This document shows, one piece after another, positions 9,665 through 21,430 of a stretch of 64,000 nt of DNA. Positions within the stretch are counted from its first letter, which is position 1. Every line of letters begins with the position of its first letter. The position numbers and the translations under genes were made by a program. Origin of the DNA: Panulirus ornatus (lineage: Eukaryota; Arthropoda; Malacostraca; Decapoda; Palinuridae). Below the pieces are notes generated by a model. It did no database searches. It was not told the origin of the DNA and saw only the letters and a list, made by a program, of their open reading frames with translations. The DNA is taken from the NCBI RefSeq assembly GCF_036320965.1, contig NC_092271.1, positions 12,362,596 through 12,426,595 of the forward strand, read 5' to 3'.

Positions 9665-12600
9665 GTCTGGCTCTGGGTGATGAAGGTGTGTGGGTGATGA
9701 AGATGTGTGGGTGATGAAGGTGTGTGGGTGATGAAGGTGTGTGGGTGGTGAAGGTGTGTGGGTAGTGAGGGTGTGTGGATGATGACGGCATGTGGGTGAT
9801 GAGGGTGTTTGGGTGATGAAGGTGTGTGGGTGATGTCGGTGTGTGGGTGATGAAGGTGCGTGGGTGATGAAGGTGTGTGGGTGATGAGGGTGTGTGGATG
9901 ATGACGGTATGTGGGTGATGAGGGTGTGTGGGTGATGAAGGTGTGTGGGTGATGAAGGTATGTGGGTGATGAAGGTGTGTGGGTGACGAAGGTGCGTGGG
10001 TGATGGAGGTGCGTGGGTGATGAAGGTGTGTGGGTGATGAAGGTGTGTGGGTAGTGAAGGTGTGTGGGTGATGAAGGTATGTGGGTGATGAATGTGTGTG
10101 GGTGATGAAGGTGCGTGGGTGATGAAGGTGTGTGGGTGATGGAGGTGTGTGGGTGGTTGGTGTGTGGGTGATGAATGTGTGTGGGTGATGACGTTGTATG
10201 TGGGTGATAACGTTGAATGTAGGTGATGAAGGTGTGTGGGTGATGAAGGTGGGCGGGTGATGAAGGTGTGTGAGTGATGAAGGTGTGTGGGTGATGAAGG
10301 TGTGTGGGTGATGAAGGTGTGTAGGTGATGAAAGTGTGTGGGTGATGAAAGTGTGTGGGTGGTTGGGTGTGTGGGTGATGAAAGTGTGTGCGTGATGAAG
10401 GTGTGTGGGTGATGAAGGTGTGTGGGTTATGAAGGCGTGTGGGTGATGACGGTGTGTGGGTGATGAAGGAGTGTGGGTGATGACAGTGTGTGGGTGATGA
10501 AGGTAGTTGGGTGATGAAGGTGTGTGGGTGATGGTGTGTGGGTGATGACGGTGTGTGGGTGATGAAGGTGTGTGGGTGATACAAGTGTGTGGGTGATGAA
10601 GGTGTGTGGATGATAACGGTATGTGGGTGATGAGGATGTGCGGATGATGAAGGTTTGTGGGGGATGGAGGTGTATGAGTGGTAGAGGTGTGTGGGTGATG
10701 AAGGTGTGTGGGTGGTGGAGGTGTGTGGTTGGTGGAGGTGTATGGGTGATGAAGGTGTGTGGGTGGTGGAGGCATGTGGGTGATGAAGGTGTGTGGGTGG
10801 TGGAGGTGTGTGGATGGTGTAGGTGTGTGGTTGATGAAGGTGTGTGGGTGGTGGAGGTGTGTGGGGGATGAAGGTGTGTGGGTGATGAAAGTGTATGGGT
10901 GGTGGAGGTGTATGGGTGATGACGGTGAATGGGTGATGAATGTGTGTGGGCGATGAAGGTGTGTGGATGGTGTAGGTGTGTGGGTGATGAAGGTGTGTGG
11001 GTAGTGGAGGTGTGTGGGGGATGAAGGTATGTTGGCGATGACGGTGTGTGGGTGATGAAGGTGTGTGGGTGATGAAAGTGTATGGGTGGTGGAGGTGTAT
11101 GGGTGATGACGGTGAATGGGTGATGAAGGTGTGTGGGCGATGAAGGTGTGTGAGTGGTGGAGGTGTGTGGGTGATGAAGGTGTGTGGGGGATGACGGTGA
11201 ATGGGTGATGAAGGTGTGTGGGCGATGACGGTGTGTGAGTGGTAGAGGTGTGTGGGTGGTAGAGGTGTGTGGGTGATAAAGGTGTGTGGGTGATGAAGGT
11301 GTGTGGGTGATGAAGGTGTGTGGGTGATGAAGGTGTGCGGGTGGTAGAGGTGTGTGGGTGATGAAGGTGTGTGGGTGATGAAGGTGTGTGGGTGATGAAG
11401 GTGTGTGGGTGGTGGAGGTGTGTGGGTGGTGGAGGTGTGTGTGTGGTGGAGGTGTGTGGGTGGTGTAGGTATGTGGGTATTGGAGGTGTGTGGGTGATGA
11501 AGGTGTAAGGGCGATGACAGTGTGTGGGTGATAAAGGTGTGTGGGTGATGAAGGTGTGTGTCTGATGAAGATGTGTGGGTGATGAAGGTGTGTGGGTGAT
11601 GAAGGTGTGTGGGTGATGACGGTGTGTGGGTGATGAAGGTGTGTGAGCGATGAAGGTGTGTGGGTGGTGGAGATGTGTGGGTGGTGGAGGTGTGTCGGTG
11701 ATGAATGTGTGTGGGTGGTGGAGGTGTGTGTGTGATGAAGGTGTGTAATTGGTGGAGGTGTGTCGGTGATGAAGGTGTGTGGGTGGTGGAGGTGTGTGGG
11801 TGATGAAGGTGTGTAATTGGTGGAGGTGTGTTGGTGATGAAGATGTGTGGGTGGTGGTGGTGTGTGGGTGATGGAGGTGTGTAATTGGTGGAGGTGTGTC
11901 GCTGATGAATGTGTGTGGGTGATGGAGGTGTGTGGGTGATGAAGGTGTGTGGGTGGTGGTGGTGTGTCGGTGATGAAGGTGTGTGGGTGGTGGAGGTGTG
12001 TGGGTGATGGAGGTGTGTAATTGGTGGAGGTGTGTTGGTGATGAAGGTGTGTGGGTGGTGGAGGTGTGTGGGTGGTGAAGGTGTATGGGTGATGAAGATG
12101 TGTGGTTGGTGGAGGTGTGTGGGTGGTGGTGATTTGTCGGTGATGAATGTGTGTGGTGGAGGTGTGGGTGGTTGGTTGTGGGTGAGAGGTGTGTGGGTGG
12201 TGGAGGTGTGTGGGTGGTGGTGGTGTGTCGGTGATGAAGGTGTGTGGGTGGTGGAGGTGTGTGGGTGGTGGTGGTGTGTCGGTGATGAAGGTGTGTGGGT
12301 GGTGGAGGTGTGTGGGTGGTGGAGGTGTGTGGGTGGTGGTGGTGATTTGTCGGTGATGAATGTGTGTGGGTGATGGAGGTATGTCGGTGATGAAGGTGTG
12401 TGGGTGGTGGAGGTGTGTGGGTGGTGGTGGTGTGTGGGTGGTGGTGGTGTGTGGGTGGTGGAGGTGTGTCGGTGGTGGAGGTGTGTGGGTGGTGGTGGTG
12501 TGTGGGTGATGAAGGTGTGTGGGTGGTGGAGGTGTGTGGGTGGTGGTGGTGTGTCGCTGATGAAGGTGTGTGGGTGGTGGAGGTGTGTCGGTGGTGGAGG

Positions 12601-12688
12601 TGTGTGGGTGGTGGTGGTGTGTGGGTGATGAAGGTGTGTGGGTGGTGGAGGTGTGTGGGTGGTGGTGGTGTGTCGCTGATGAAGGTGT
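9665..12688. repeat. 17-bp G/T-rich satellite array (~3.0 kb)
   Basis: Unit gatgaaggtgtgtgggt is repeated about 175 times. The left third is mostly this unit. From about 10600 it alternates with ggtggaggtgtgtgggt, and ggtggtggtgtgtgggt variants accumulate from about 12000. The + strand has very little C. Long minus-strand open frames (THTPSSP-type repeats) are a by-product of the unit. Confidence 0.97.
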
Positions 12689-15208
12689 GTGGCCTAATGG
12701 TTATCTGGCGTTCCCTAATGGTTATCTGATGTTCACTGATGGTTATCTGGTGTTCACTGATGGGTGTCTGGTGTTCACTAATGGTTATCTGGTGTTCCCT
12801 AATGGTTATCTGGTGTTCACTAATGGTTATCTGGTGTTCCCTAATGGTTATCTGATGTTCACTAATGATTATCCGGTGTTCTCTAATGGTTATCTTATGT
12901 TCACTAATGGTTATCTGGTGTTCACTAATGGTTATCTGGTGCTCCCTAATGGTTATCTGGTGTTCACTAATGGTTATCTGGTGTTCCCAAATGGTTATCT
13001 GGTGTTCACTAATGGTTATCTGGTGTTCCCTAATGGTTATCTAGTGTTCAGTAATGGTTATCTGGTGTTCCGTAATGGTTATCTGGCGTTCAGTAATGGT
13101 TATATCGTGTTCTCTAATGGTTATCTGGTGTTCGCTAATGGTTATCTGGTGTTCGCTAATGGTTATCTGGTGTTCACCAATGGTTATCTGGTGTTCCCTA
13201 ATGGTTATCTAGTGTTCCCAATGGTTATCTGATGTTCACTAATGGTTGTCTGGTGTTCTTTAATGGTTATCTGGTTTTCCCTGAGTGTTATGTGGTGTTC
13301 ACTAACGGTTATCTGATGTTCACTTATTGTTATCACGTGATCTCTAATGGTTTTCTGATGTCCTTTAATTGTTTTCTGGTTTTCACTAATTGTTATCTGG
13401 TGTTCACTAATGGTTATCTGATGTTCACTAATGGTTATCTGGTGTTCACTATTGGTTATCTGGTGTTCTTTAATGGTTATCTGGTTTTCCCTAATGGTTA
13501 TCTGGTGTTCACTAACGGTTATATGATGTTCACTAATGGCTATCTGGTGTTCACTAATGGTTATCTGTTGTTCACTATTGGTGATCTGGTGTTCCCTAAT
13601 GGTTATCTGATGTTCTTTAATGGTTATCTGGTGTTCTCTAAAGGTTATCTGGTGTTCCCTAATGGTTATCTGGTGTTCTTTAATGGTTATCTGGTTTTCC
13701 CTAATGGTTATTTGTTCACTAATGGTTATCTGGTGTTCAGTAATGGTTATCTGATGTTCACTAATGGTTATCTATTGTTCTTTAATTGTTATCTGGTGTT
13801 CTTTAATGGTTATGTGATTTTCCCTAATGGTTATCTGGTGTTCACTAATGGTTATCTGATGTTCACTAATGATTATCTAGTGTTCACTAATGGTTATCTG
13901 ATGTTCACTAATGGTTATCTGGCGTTCAGTAACGGTTATCTGATGTTCACTAATGGTTATCTGGTGTTCACTAATGGTTATCTGATGTTCACTAATGGTT
14001 ATCTGGTGTTCACTATTGGTTATCTGATGTTCACTAATGGTTATCTGGTTTTCACTAATGGTTATCTGGTGTTCCCTAATGGTTATCTGGTGTTCTTTAA
14101 GGTTATCTGATGTTCACTAATGGTTATATGGTGTTCTTTAAGGTTATCTGATGTTCACTAATGTTATCTGGTGTTCTTTAAGGTTATCTGATGTTCACTA
14201 ATGGTTATCTGGTGTTCTTTAATAGTTATCTGGTGTTCTTTGATTGTTATCTGGTTTTTCCTAATGGTTATCTGGTGTTTTAATGGTTATGTGATGTTCA
14301 CTAACTGTTATCTGATGTTCACTAATGGTTGTCTGGTGTTCTTTAATGGTTATCTGATGTTCACTAATGGTTATCTGATGTTCACTAATGGTTATCTGGT
14401 GTTCACTAATGGTTATCTCGCGTCCCCTAATGGTTATCTGATGTTCACTAATGGTTATCTGGTGTTCACTAATGGTTATCTCGCGTCCCCTAATGGTTAT
14501 CTGATGTTCACTGATGGTTGTCTGGTGTTCACTAATGGTCATCTGATGTTCATTAATGGTTATTTGGTGTTCACTAATGGTTATCTCGTGTTCTCCAATG
14601 GTTATCTGATGTTCACTAATGGTTATTTGGCGTTCTTTAATGGTTATCTGGTGTTCCCTAATGGTTATCTGATGTTCACTAATGGTTATCTGGTGTTCAT
14701 TAATGGTTATCTGGTGTTCATTAATGGTTAACTGGTGTTCACTAATGGTTATCTGGTGTTTCCTAATGTTTATCTGGTGTTCACTAATGGTTATCTGGTG
14801 TTCCGTAATGGTTATCTGGTGTTCACTAATGGTTATCTGGTGTTCCGTAATGGTTATCTGGTGTTCACTAATGGCTATCAGGTGTTCATTAATGGTTAAC
14901 TGGTGTTCACTAATGGTTATCTGGTGTTTCCTAATGTTTATCTGGTGTTCACTAATGGTTATCTAGTGTTCCGTAATGGTTATCTGGTGTTCACTAATGG
15001 TTATCTGGTGTTCCGTAATGGTTATCTGGTGTTCACTAATGGCTATCAGGTGTTCATTAATGGTTAACTGGTGTTCACTAATGGTTATCTGGTGTTTCCT
15101 AATGTTTATCTGGTGTTCACTAATGGTAATCTGGTGTTCTCTAATGGTTATCTGGTGTTCCCTAATGGTTATCTGGTGTTCCGTAATGGTTATCTGGTGT
15201 TCCGTAAT
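12689..15208. repeat. 21-bp satellite array (~2.5 kb)
   Basis: Unit ggttatctggtgttcactaat is repeated about 120 times. Because 21 is a multiple of three, long frames encoding NGYLVFT heptads stay open. The last ~500 bp contains a 168-bp (8-unit) higher-order repeat marked by the variant ggttaactgg at 14726, 14894 and 15062. The array abuts the 17-bp array on the left and a SINE on the right. Confidence 0.97.
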
Positions 15209-15210
15209 GG

Positions 15211-15368
15211 TACCCAGTTTTGTCGATCCAACCCTTAAAAGTGGATGAACAGCTGAGCTGACTGTGGACCAACTGACGCATCCAGGATTCGAACCTATGC
15301 GCTCGGCCCTGGGCGGCCCGTGAATGCATCACGGTCAGTAATAGTAACAGCTACACCACGGGAGTCCA
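15211..15368 (-). mobile_element. tRNA-derived SINE
   Basis: Read on -, it starts cccgtggtgtagctgtta (A box) and contains cataggttcgaatcctgg (B box). A tail follows with gtccacagtcagctcagctg. The B box and tail match the + strand SINE at 48245. It ends the 21-bp array abruptly. Confidence 0.8.
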
Positions 15369-15577
15369 GTCCTTGTGTTATCATGTGTTCCCGTATAGGT
15401 TAGCTTGGCCTCAGTCGTTGGTTATCTCGGTGTTGGTTTTCCTGTAACGTGAGCCAGGACCTCCCTCCCAACCTGGTAACGCACTCCATGTCATCTTGAC
15501 ACCACTCGCATTACCTGTCGTCCGACCATCCTTGGTAACTGATGTGTGTGTGTGTGTGTGTGTGGGTTTGGGTGGGT

Positions 15578-15613
<36 letters not shown>

Positions 15614-16130
15614 TAAGGTGTGAGGATGGCCAGGCATGTCATGAGTGGCGCCTCTGTGTCTGCCTTGATCTGGTGAGTCTGGAAAGCCCAGTCACCTGGT
15701 TCCATTCCCGGCCATCGTGCGACCCCACCGACCCACGCCAGCCTCAGGCTTGGACAGTCCGTGACAACCCCGCCAGTCGCTTCCTCTGGAGACACAAAAC
15801 ATCCTCAAATGAGCTCATAAGGTCATGTCGTATGTATCCTGGGCCGGGTATATCGAAATGTCGCATCGTTCTGTGGTTTACCTCGGCAGAGTTCGGTATC
15901 CTCCCTGACAGTTTTCGGTGGTTCATCAAAACGTTGATGAGGTGTGGACCATGTAGGAGTGCGCTCCGACACGTTGTATAACAAGGGCATTTCCGTTTGA
16001 GGGCGTGGCTCGCCGCTACCCGCTGACCTGGTGAGGCCTCAGCCATGGGAACTTACTACAGGGTGGGAGGAGGGCATGATTCCAACAACACTCGCTCACT
16101 GTGGAATAATAAACTGTCAGTGATACTGAC
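15369..16130. other. Unique sequence with two GT tracts
   Basis: Holds (GT)n at 15543-15564 and 15580-15608. An open frame runs through them (15496-15981 on +), but its first third is microsatellite and the rest resembles no family I know. Confidence 0.5.
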
Positions 16131-16260
16131 CTCTTTAAACAGACTAATGTTTCATCTTGGACCCACTGTGTAAACAGACTAATGTTCCATCTCGGACCCT
16201 CTGTTTAAACAGACTAATGTTCCATTATAGACCCAGTTTAAACAAATTAGTGTTCAGTTT
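16131..16260. repeat. ~41-bp tandem repeat, 3 copies
   Basis: The block 'aaacagactaatgttccat.t..gaccc' is repeated three times with small changes; a fourth partial copy is decayed. Confidence 0.8.
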
Positions 16261-17092
16261 AATACCCAAGTTATGTTAAATGATGTTCATTATCAGTGAC
16301 ATGGCGCATCCTACGAGATATAATGATAATGTTATGTTCTTCGTCTAGTCCTGTGTGTTCTTCGTGACCACAAGGGGTGTGGAGTTGGAGTCTTAGTAAC
16401 AGGTAACGTTAAAGGTACAGTCTGTCTAAATAACTGAAGGCGGGATACGGTTTGCCTCACAAGGTCACTCAGGTGTGTGGCATACACACATGTGAGGCGT
16501 TGGTGGGTGGCTCTGGTCACGAACACCCGGGTCAATATTTCATCACAGAGTCATGGTTCTTCCGTCATCATCACCACCATAATTCTCGTCTCCGCTGCAC
16601 AGTTATGGGAGAACTTTACGACGACCTGTCGCTCAGGACTGTTTTGTTGGGTTACGTTATCGCCACCGCAAGGACGACGGTGTAAACCTTACTGGAGCCA
16701 CCATCGCGCCTCCGTCAGTTCTGCCTTTTTGAAGACGCCTGGTGGGGACCTGTGCGAAAAATCGCGTGTCCTTAATAAACCCAATAATGATTTGGTCCGG
16801 GCAGCCCTGCAGCTCCAGCTGGACGCAGCAGCCGAGCCCCCAGTATTACTAGGTCTGCACGTTGACCTTCTGCCTAATCTACACCCAGGATTCTCATTTT
16901 GCCGCGCGTATCAATATCTCATTCTGCAGGCGCGTGCAGGCAGACGGTGAAAGCGTCAGAGGGCGGCGTAGTTCACGGCAACGGTGGACACTAATTACAC
17001 ACCCGGACGCGGGCCGCCCATCTTTATGAATCACGTGCTTCCGACAGATGAGGTTTTCTGACATGGTCAAAAAAAAAAAAAACCCTACGGCA
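16261..17092. other. Unique sequence, ORFs not recognised
   Basis: A 157-codon frame (16477-16950 on +) has an unremarkable composition and a leucine-rich C-terminal part (LVRAALQLQLDAAAEPP, then LLGLHVDLLPNLHPGF). I recognise no domain and see no convincing exon borders. An A run near 17072 interrupts the next frame. Confidence 0.4.
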
Positions 17093-17262
17093 CGACGTAA
17101 CGACCAGTGGGCACGATGGTACGACCCTTGGACACGACGGTACGACCCTTGGACACGACGGTACGACCCTTGGACACGACGGTACGACCCTTGGACACGA
17201 CGATATGACCCTTGGGCACGACGATACGACCCTTGGACACGACGGTACGTCCCTTCAAGCGC
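17093..17262. repeat. 21-bp minisatellite, ~8 copies
   Basis: Unit cacgacggtacgacccttgga is repeated about eight times with isolated substitutions (gggc/ggac, cgat/cggt). Confidence 0.95.
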
Positions 17263-17762
17263 AGCGTAACGACTCTCGAGAACGACAGTACGACCCTAGG
17301 TACGACTGTCCGGTCTTTGACTCAAGCCTCCAGGGTCGTCGCTTGAAATAACGTCTTACCACGTCCCAATAATTTCGTGTAATTATGCTTGAAAGACTTG
17401 TTGTATATCAGAGATAATAGGAAGCTAATAGCATTACATCATGGTTACATAACGTCATGTCGTTAATCTGGAGGGTAGAAAAATATGAATCATAAAAGGA
17501 CGGTGTTATCATCTCAGGCACGAGCCTCCCTCACTGTACACAGGGGATACCTACCAACTACATATTTCAAGCGAAAACATTCTAAGCTGCTTCAGCAAGA
17601 ACTGAAGTTTGTTTATCCGGAACATACGCTGTGAAAATACTTGCTGAACGTAAAGTACATATGGCAAGAAATCGCTCACTTGAGACGAAAATGATGATAT
17701 ACAATAAGCACTGAGCTTAAGGCGATTAGAAATGTATGTTTTGATATCTTGAAGGTGAGCGA

Positions 17763-17765
<3 letters not shown>
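17263..17765. other. Unique sequence, no gene recognised
   Basis: Two further decayed cgac-rich units follow the minisatellite, then AT-rich single-copy DNA. Nothing more is supported. Confidence 0.5.

Positions 17766-17831
<66 letters not shown>
17766..17831. repeat. (GT)33 microsatellite
   Basis: Uninterrupted GT run ending in ttcgg. Confidence 0.98.
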
Positions 17832-17832
<1 letters not shown>

Positions 17833-17877
17833 CGGAAGGGAGGGGGGTTCAAAGTAGAAAACATCCGGAACTATCGT

Positions 17878-18565
17878 AACTTTAGATATACCGGACGGCT
17901 ACACCCTGAGGTTGAGGTATACAGGACGGCTACACCCTGAGGCTGAGGTATACAGGACGGCTACACTCTGAGGTTGAGGTATACAGGACGGCTACACCCT
18001 GAGGTTGAGGTATACAGGCCAGCTACATCCTGAGGTTGAGGTATACAGGCCAGCTACACCCTGAGGTTGAGGTATGCAGGACGGCTACACCCTGAGGTTG
18101 AGGTATACAGGCCAGCTACACCCTGAGGTTGAGGTATACAGGCCAGCTACACCCTGAGGTTGAGGTATATAGGCCAGCTACACCCTGAGGTTGAGGTATA
18201 CAGGCCAGTTACACCCTGAGGTTGAGGTATATAGGCCAGCTACACCCTGAGGTTGAGGTATACAGGCCAGCTACACCCTGAGGTTGAGGTATACAGGCCA
18301 GCTACACCCTGAGGTTGAGGTATATAGGCCAGCTACACCCTGAGGTTGAGGTATACAGGCCAGTTACACCCTGAGGTTCAGGTATACAGGCCAGTTACAC
18401 CCTGAGGTTCAGGTATACAGGCCAGCTACACCCTGAGGTTGAGGTATACAGGACGGCTACACCCTGAGGTTGAGGTATATAGGCCAGCTACACCCTGAGG
18501 TTGAGGTATACAGGCCAGCTACACCCTGAGGTTCAGATATACAGGCCAGCTACACCCTGAGGACG
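17878..18565. repeat. 31-bp minisatellite, ~22 copies
   Basis: Unit 'ctacaccctgaggttgaggt' + 'atacaggccag' (31 bp) is repeated about 22 times. Variant positions (ggacgg/ggccag, tatagg/tacagg, ctac/ttac) occur in runs, indicating local homogenisation. Confidence 0.97.
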
Positions 18566-18940
18566 TGGCTCTCGGCCGGGAAGGTTACATATTACACCTG
18601 CAGTAAAGCTGGTGAGGTTTAGCTTGTCGAGCTTTGTTTAATCTAGGTTAATTAGGGTGGTTTAGCTTGGTCCCAGGCCAGACTACTATCAAAGAAAGAA
18701 AACAAAAAACGTGGTTATCGGTGAGTAAATAACCTGGCTCCACCAGCCGTAGGAGGCCGCGCCCCCAGCCCCTGGCCCGTGATCAACATGCAACACCAAG
18801 ATGTAATCATCGTAATTAGGGAATTATATCCAAGTCGTAAGATGAATCATAGGTAACACTAAAAGGTGTGTTCCGTGGAACACTTGAGTTGCCTGCAGTG
18901 CAATATGGTTAACGGGATATTTTGAAATAGGAGGAAATAT
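18566..18940. other. Unique sequence, no gene recognised
   Basis: Contains short repeated ggtttagcttg words around 18616-18668. Otherwise nothing is seen. Confidence 0.5.
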
Positions 18941-19360
18941 TATCTGGAAATTATCAAAACTCCATGTGTAAAGTTTGGAAATTATCAAAACTACATATGT
19001 AATGTTTGGAAATTATCAAAACCACTTGTGTAAAGTTTGGAAATTATCAAAACTACATGTGTAATGTTTGGATATTATCAAAACCGAATGTGTAAAGTCT
19101 GGAAATTACCAAAACCACATAAGTATAGTCTGGAAATTATCAAAACCGAATGTGTAAAATTCTAGAAATTATCAAAACCACATAAGTGAAATCTGGAAAT
19201 TATCAAAACCACGTAAGTAAAGTCTGAAAATTATCAAAACCACATATGTAAAGTTTGGTATTTGTCAAAACCATATATGTAAAAAAAAAAAAAAGTTTGG
19301 ACATGATCAAAACCATGGGAGGAAAGTTTAGAAATTGATCAAAACCACATGTCTAAAGTT
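18941..19360. repeat. Degenerate 31-bp minisatellite, ~13 copies
   Basis: The unit 'ggaaattatcaaaac.acat' + 'gtgtaaagttt' (31 bp) is repeated about 13 times with substitutions and one A-run expansion at about 19280. Its sequence is unrelated to the 31-bp array just upstream. Confidence 0.92.
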
Positions 19361-19726
19361 CCACAACCAAGAGTGGACTTAACGTTCTCATAAAACAGGT
19401 TAATTTCCAGATTAAACCAATTTCTGTGGTGCATAACTCAGGCGAAATCCAAAATTATGGGTCTTGTGTCAATCGATTCTTTAGATGCTGGGCAACAACA
19501 TCTGTATCAACATCCAGGGACAAAGGTGGAGTTTTCTGTAGGTCAAGAGCCAGGATGAGTGTCAGCCCACACCTGGTTAGAGATGCCATAACTCAGGTAC
19601 AAGTAAAACCGGACTTCAGGTCCTCATGCCATTCCCTTCTTTAGATTCTGGCCAACAACTGTACGAAGTATACTGTCTGGTTCGTGGAACCATCTTCACT
19701 GAGCCACGATGTGACTCCTGACGAAG
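19361..19726. other. Unique sequence, no gene recognised
   Basis: Single-copy DNA. Two similar stretches ('cgattctttagatgctgggcaacaac' near 19473 and 'cccttctttagattctggccaacaac' near 19635) indicate an old duplication of about 160 bp. Confidence 0.45.
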
Positions 19727-19798
19727 AACGGACGCACGACGGACCACAACGGACGCACGACGGACCACAACGGACGCACGACGAACCACAACGGACAA
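19727..19798. repeat. 21-bp minisatellite, ~3.5 copies
   Basis: Unit cggacgcacgacggaccacaa is repeated three to four times. Confidence 0.9.
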
Positions 19799-19837
19799 AG
19801 TGATCCCCGGGTGTCCGTCTGGCTACGCAGGCCACAC

Positions 19838-20045
19838 GACAAGGCCGTCGTTCATGGCCGGATCCTGAGGGAATGTTAAGGGGAGGGTGGCATAGGTGCA
19901 CCATGGGACGGATGCTCCATTGTGCATCAGCAGCTATAGGACGTGGAGGATGATATGAACTCTCCTCCCGAGTGGTATACATACATAGGAGTAAACACAT
20001 GATACATACATGCATACATTGGGGTAAAACTCTCTCCCCGAAACA
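19838..20045 (+). mobile_element. SINE, 3' body fragment
   Basis: The right part (acataggagtaaacacatga, then ggggtaaaactctctcc) matches the 3' body of the SINE at 48245-48510 (acaggagtaaaaacatggga, then gtaagactctctccc). The left part aligns loosely (tggcatagg). The tRNA-like head is not clear here. Confidence 0.6.
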
Positions 20046-20058
20046 AACAAAATAGCAA

Positions 20059-20059
<1 letters not shown>

Positions 20060-20089
<30 letters not shown>
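20060..20089. repeat. (AC)15 microsatellite
   Basis: AC run just right of the SINE fragment. Confidence 0.97.
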
Positions 20090-20094
<5 letters not shown>

Positions 20095-20449
20095 AAGACA
20101 TAATAGGCCACTACCCTGGGGATGATTGTGTAAATTTGCCCAGGATTGTAATCTATTGTTGCTGAGACCACCGTGTTTAGCTACTGTGGTGTTGTGGTGC
20201 AAAGTGACGTACAGTTGCTGCCCACCACCACCACACTGGTAACCTTGCCAGCGGTGCACTGCACGAGGCTTTCCTGTACCTCAGGACTTTGTGACGCAGG
20301 AGACGAAGATTGATGGACTGTCGCTCGTGTGTTGTGAGGCCTGAGTCAGGATGACCGCCTCCCCTTGCCTGCCACACCCTCAGGTGTTACACTTGTTGTG
20401 GTCGTGGGGGGACCTTGGAAAACCCTCGAGTATCTTTACTTCTCTTATC

Positions 20450-20945
20450 GTCACGACTTGACCCTTGATATGATGTCACCACCACGACCTGACCACCCCT
20501 CTGATCTGGTCGTCGATTACCCTCACTTGACCCCTGATATGATGTCACCCCCACGACCTGACCACCCCTCTGACCTGGTCTTCGATTACCCTCACTTGAC
20601 CCCTGATATGATATTACCACCACGACCTGACCACCCCTCTGACCTGGTCTTCGATTACCCTCACTTGACCCCTGATATGATGTCACCCCCACGACCTGAC
20701 CACCTCTCTGACCTGGTCGTCGATTATCCGCACTTGACCCCTGATATGATGTCACCACCACGACCTGACCACCCCTCATCTGACCTGGTCGTCGATTACC
20801 CGCACTTGACCCCTGATATGATGTCACCACCACGACCTGACCACCCCTCTGACCTGGTCGTCGATTACCCGCACTTGACCCCTGATATGATATTACCACC
20901 ACGACCTGACCACCCCTCATCTGACCTGGTCGTCCAATACCAGCA
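20450..20945. repeat. 69-bp minisatellite, ~7 copies
   Basis: Unit of 69 bp containing 'tcacttgacccctgatatga', 'tgtcaccaccacgacctgac' and 'ctggtcgtcgattaccc'. Since 69 is divisible by three, a 23-residue peptide repeat (PPRPDHPSDLVVDY plus PHLTPDMMS) stays open on + and a GGQVVVVTSYQGSS-type repeat on -. Some units carry a 3-bp insertion (cat), which keeps the frame. There is no other sign of a gene. Confidence 0.93.
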
Positions 20946-21430
20946 CAGCCAGGTCCACTCACACCATCTCTGTCATTCAGTTGGACAAGACTTCAACAGA
21001 TTTTCTCTCTTAACATACGATGGGTAATATCCAATCCTCTGAAAGCACGTCCCTAGATTCATCACTAGTAAGATCTCAGTCCGTAGAAGAGACATTCTCT
21101 CGGGGCACCAAGGAGCATACTCCCCACCGTTGCTCGAGCACGCCTGGTTGTCGACGTATTCCTGTGAGGGCTACATGGGTGCGCTAATAACCAGGTCTTC
21201 GTCGATACGTAATAAAACTTCCTGAGGGAGACACATGGAAATATACGTGTCCACGGGTTTGAGTCTGAGGATATGCAACACGCAGGACGAAGAACAAACA
21301 ACAGAACGAACAACAAAAATGCTGGGCCTCGGTTAACCTTGTGGCTCCAGCGAAGACGATAAACATGTTAACTAGCGTGGTGTTCCTGATGAAATCACTG
21401 TTAAGCTGCATTTTGATGTACATTTATGGC
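20946..21430. other. Unique sequence, no gene recognised
   Basis: Single-copy DNA. A few words recur on the minus strand (gaacaaacaacagaacgaac), but no gene or element is seen. Confidence 0.45.

Noticed and set aside
9453..10775. Minus-strand ORFs of 440 and 308 codons rich in THTPSSP
   Set aside because: Purely the antisense reading of the 17-bp array and the adjoining CA tract.
12570..14731. Long + strand ORFs of NGYLVFT repeats
   Set aside because: They arise because the 21-bp unit is divisible by three. Frames break at every indel, and no gene signals exist.
16477..16950. 157-codon ORF as a host gene
   Set aside because: No recognisable domain, no splice structure, and the first part reads through ordinary noncoding DNA.
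17878..18565. Possible CRISPR-like array because of regular 31-bp units
   Set aside because: There are no unique spacers; the entire unit repeats. The genome is eukaryotic.
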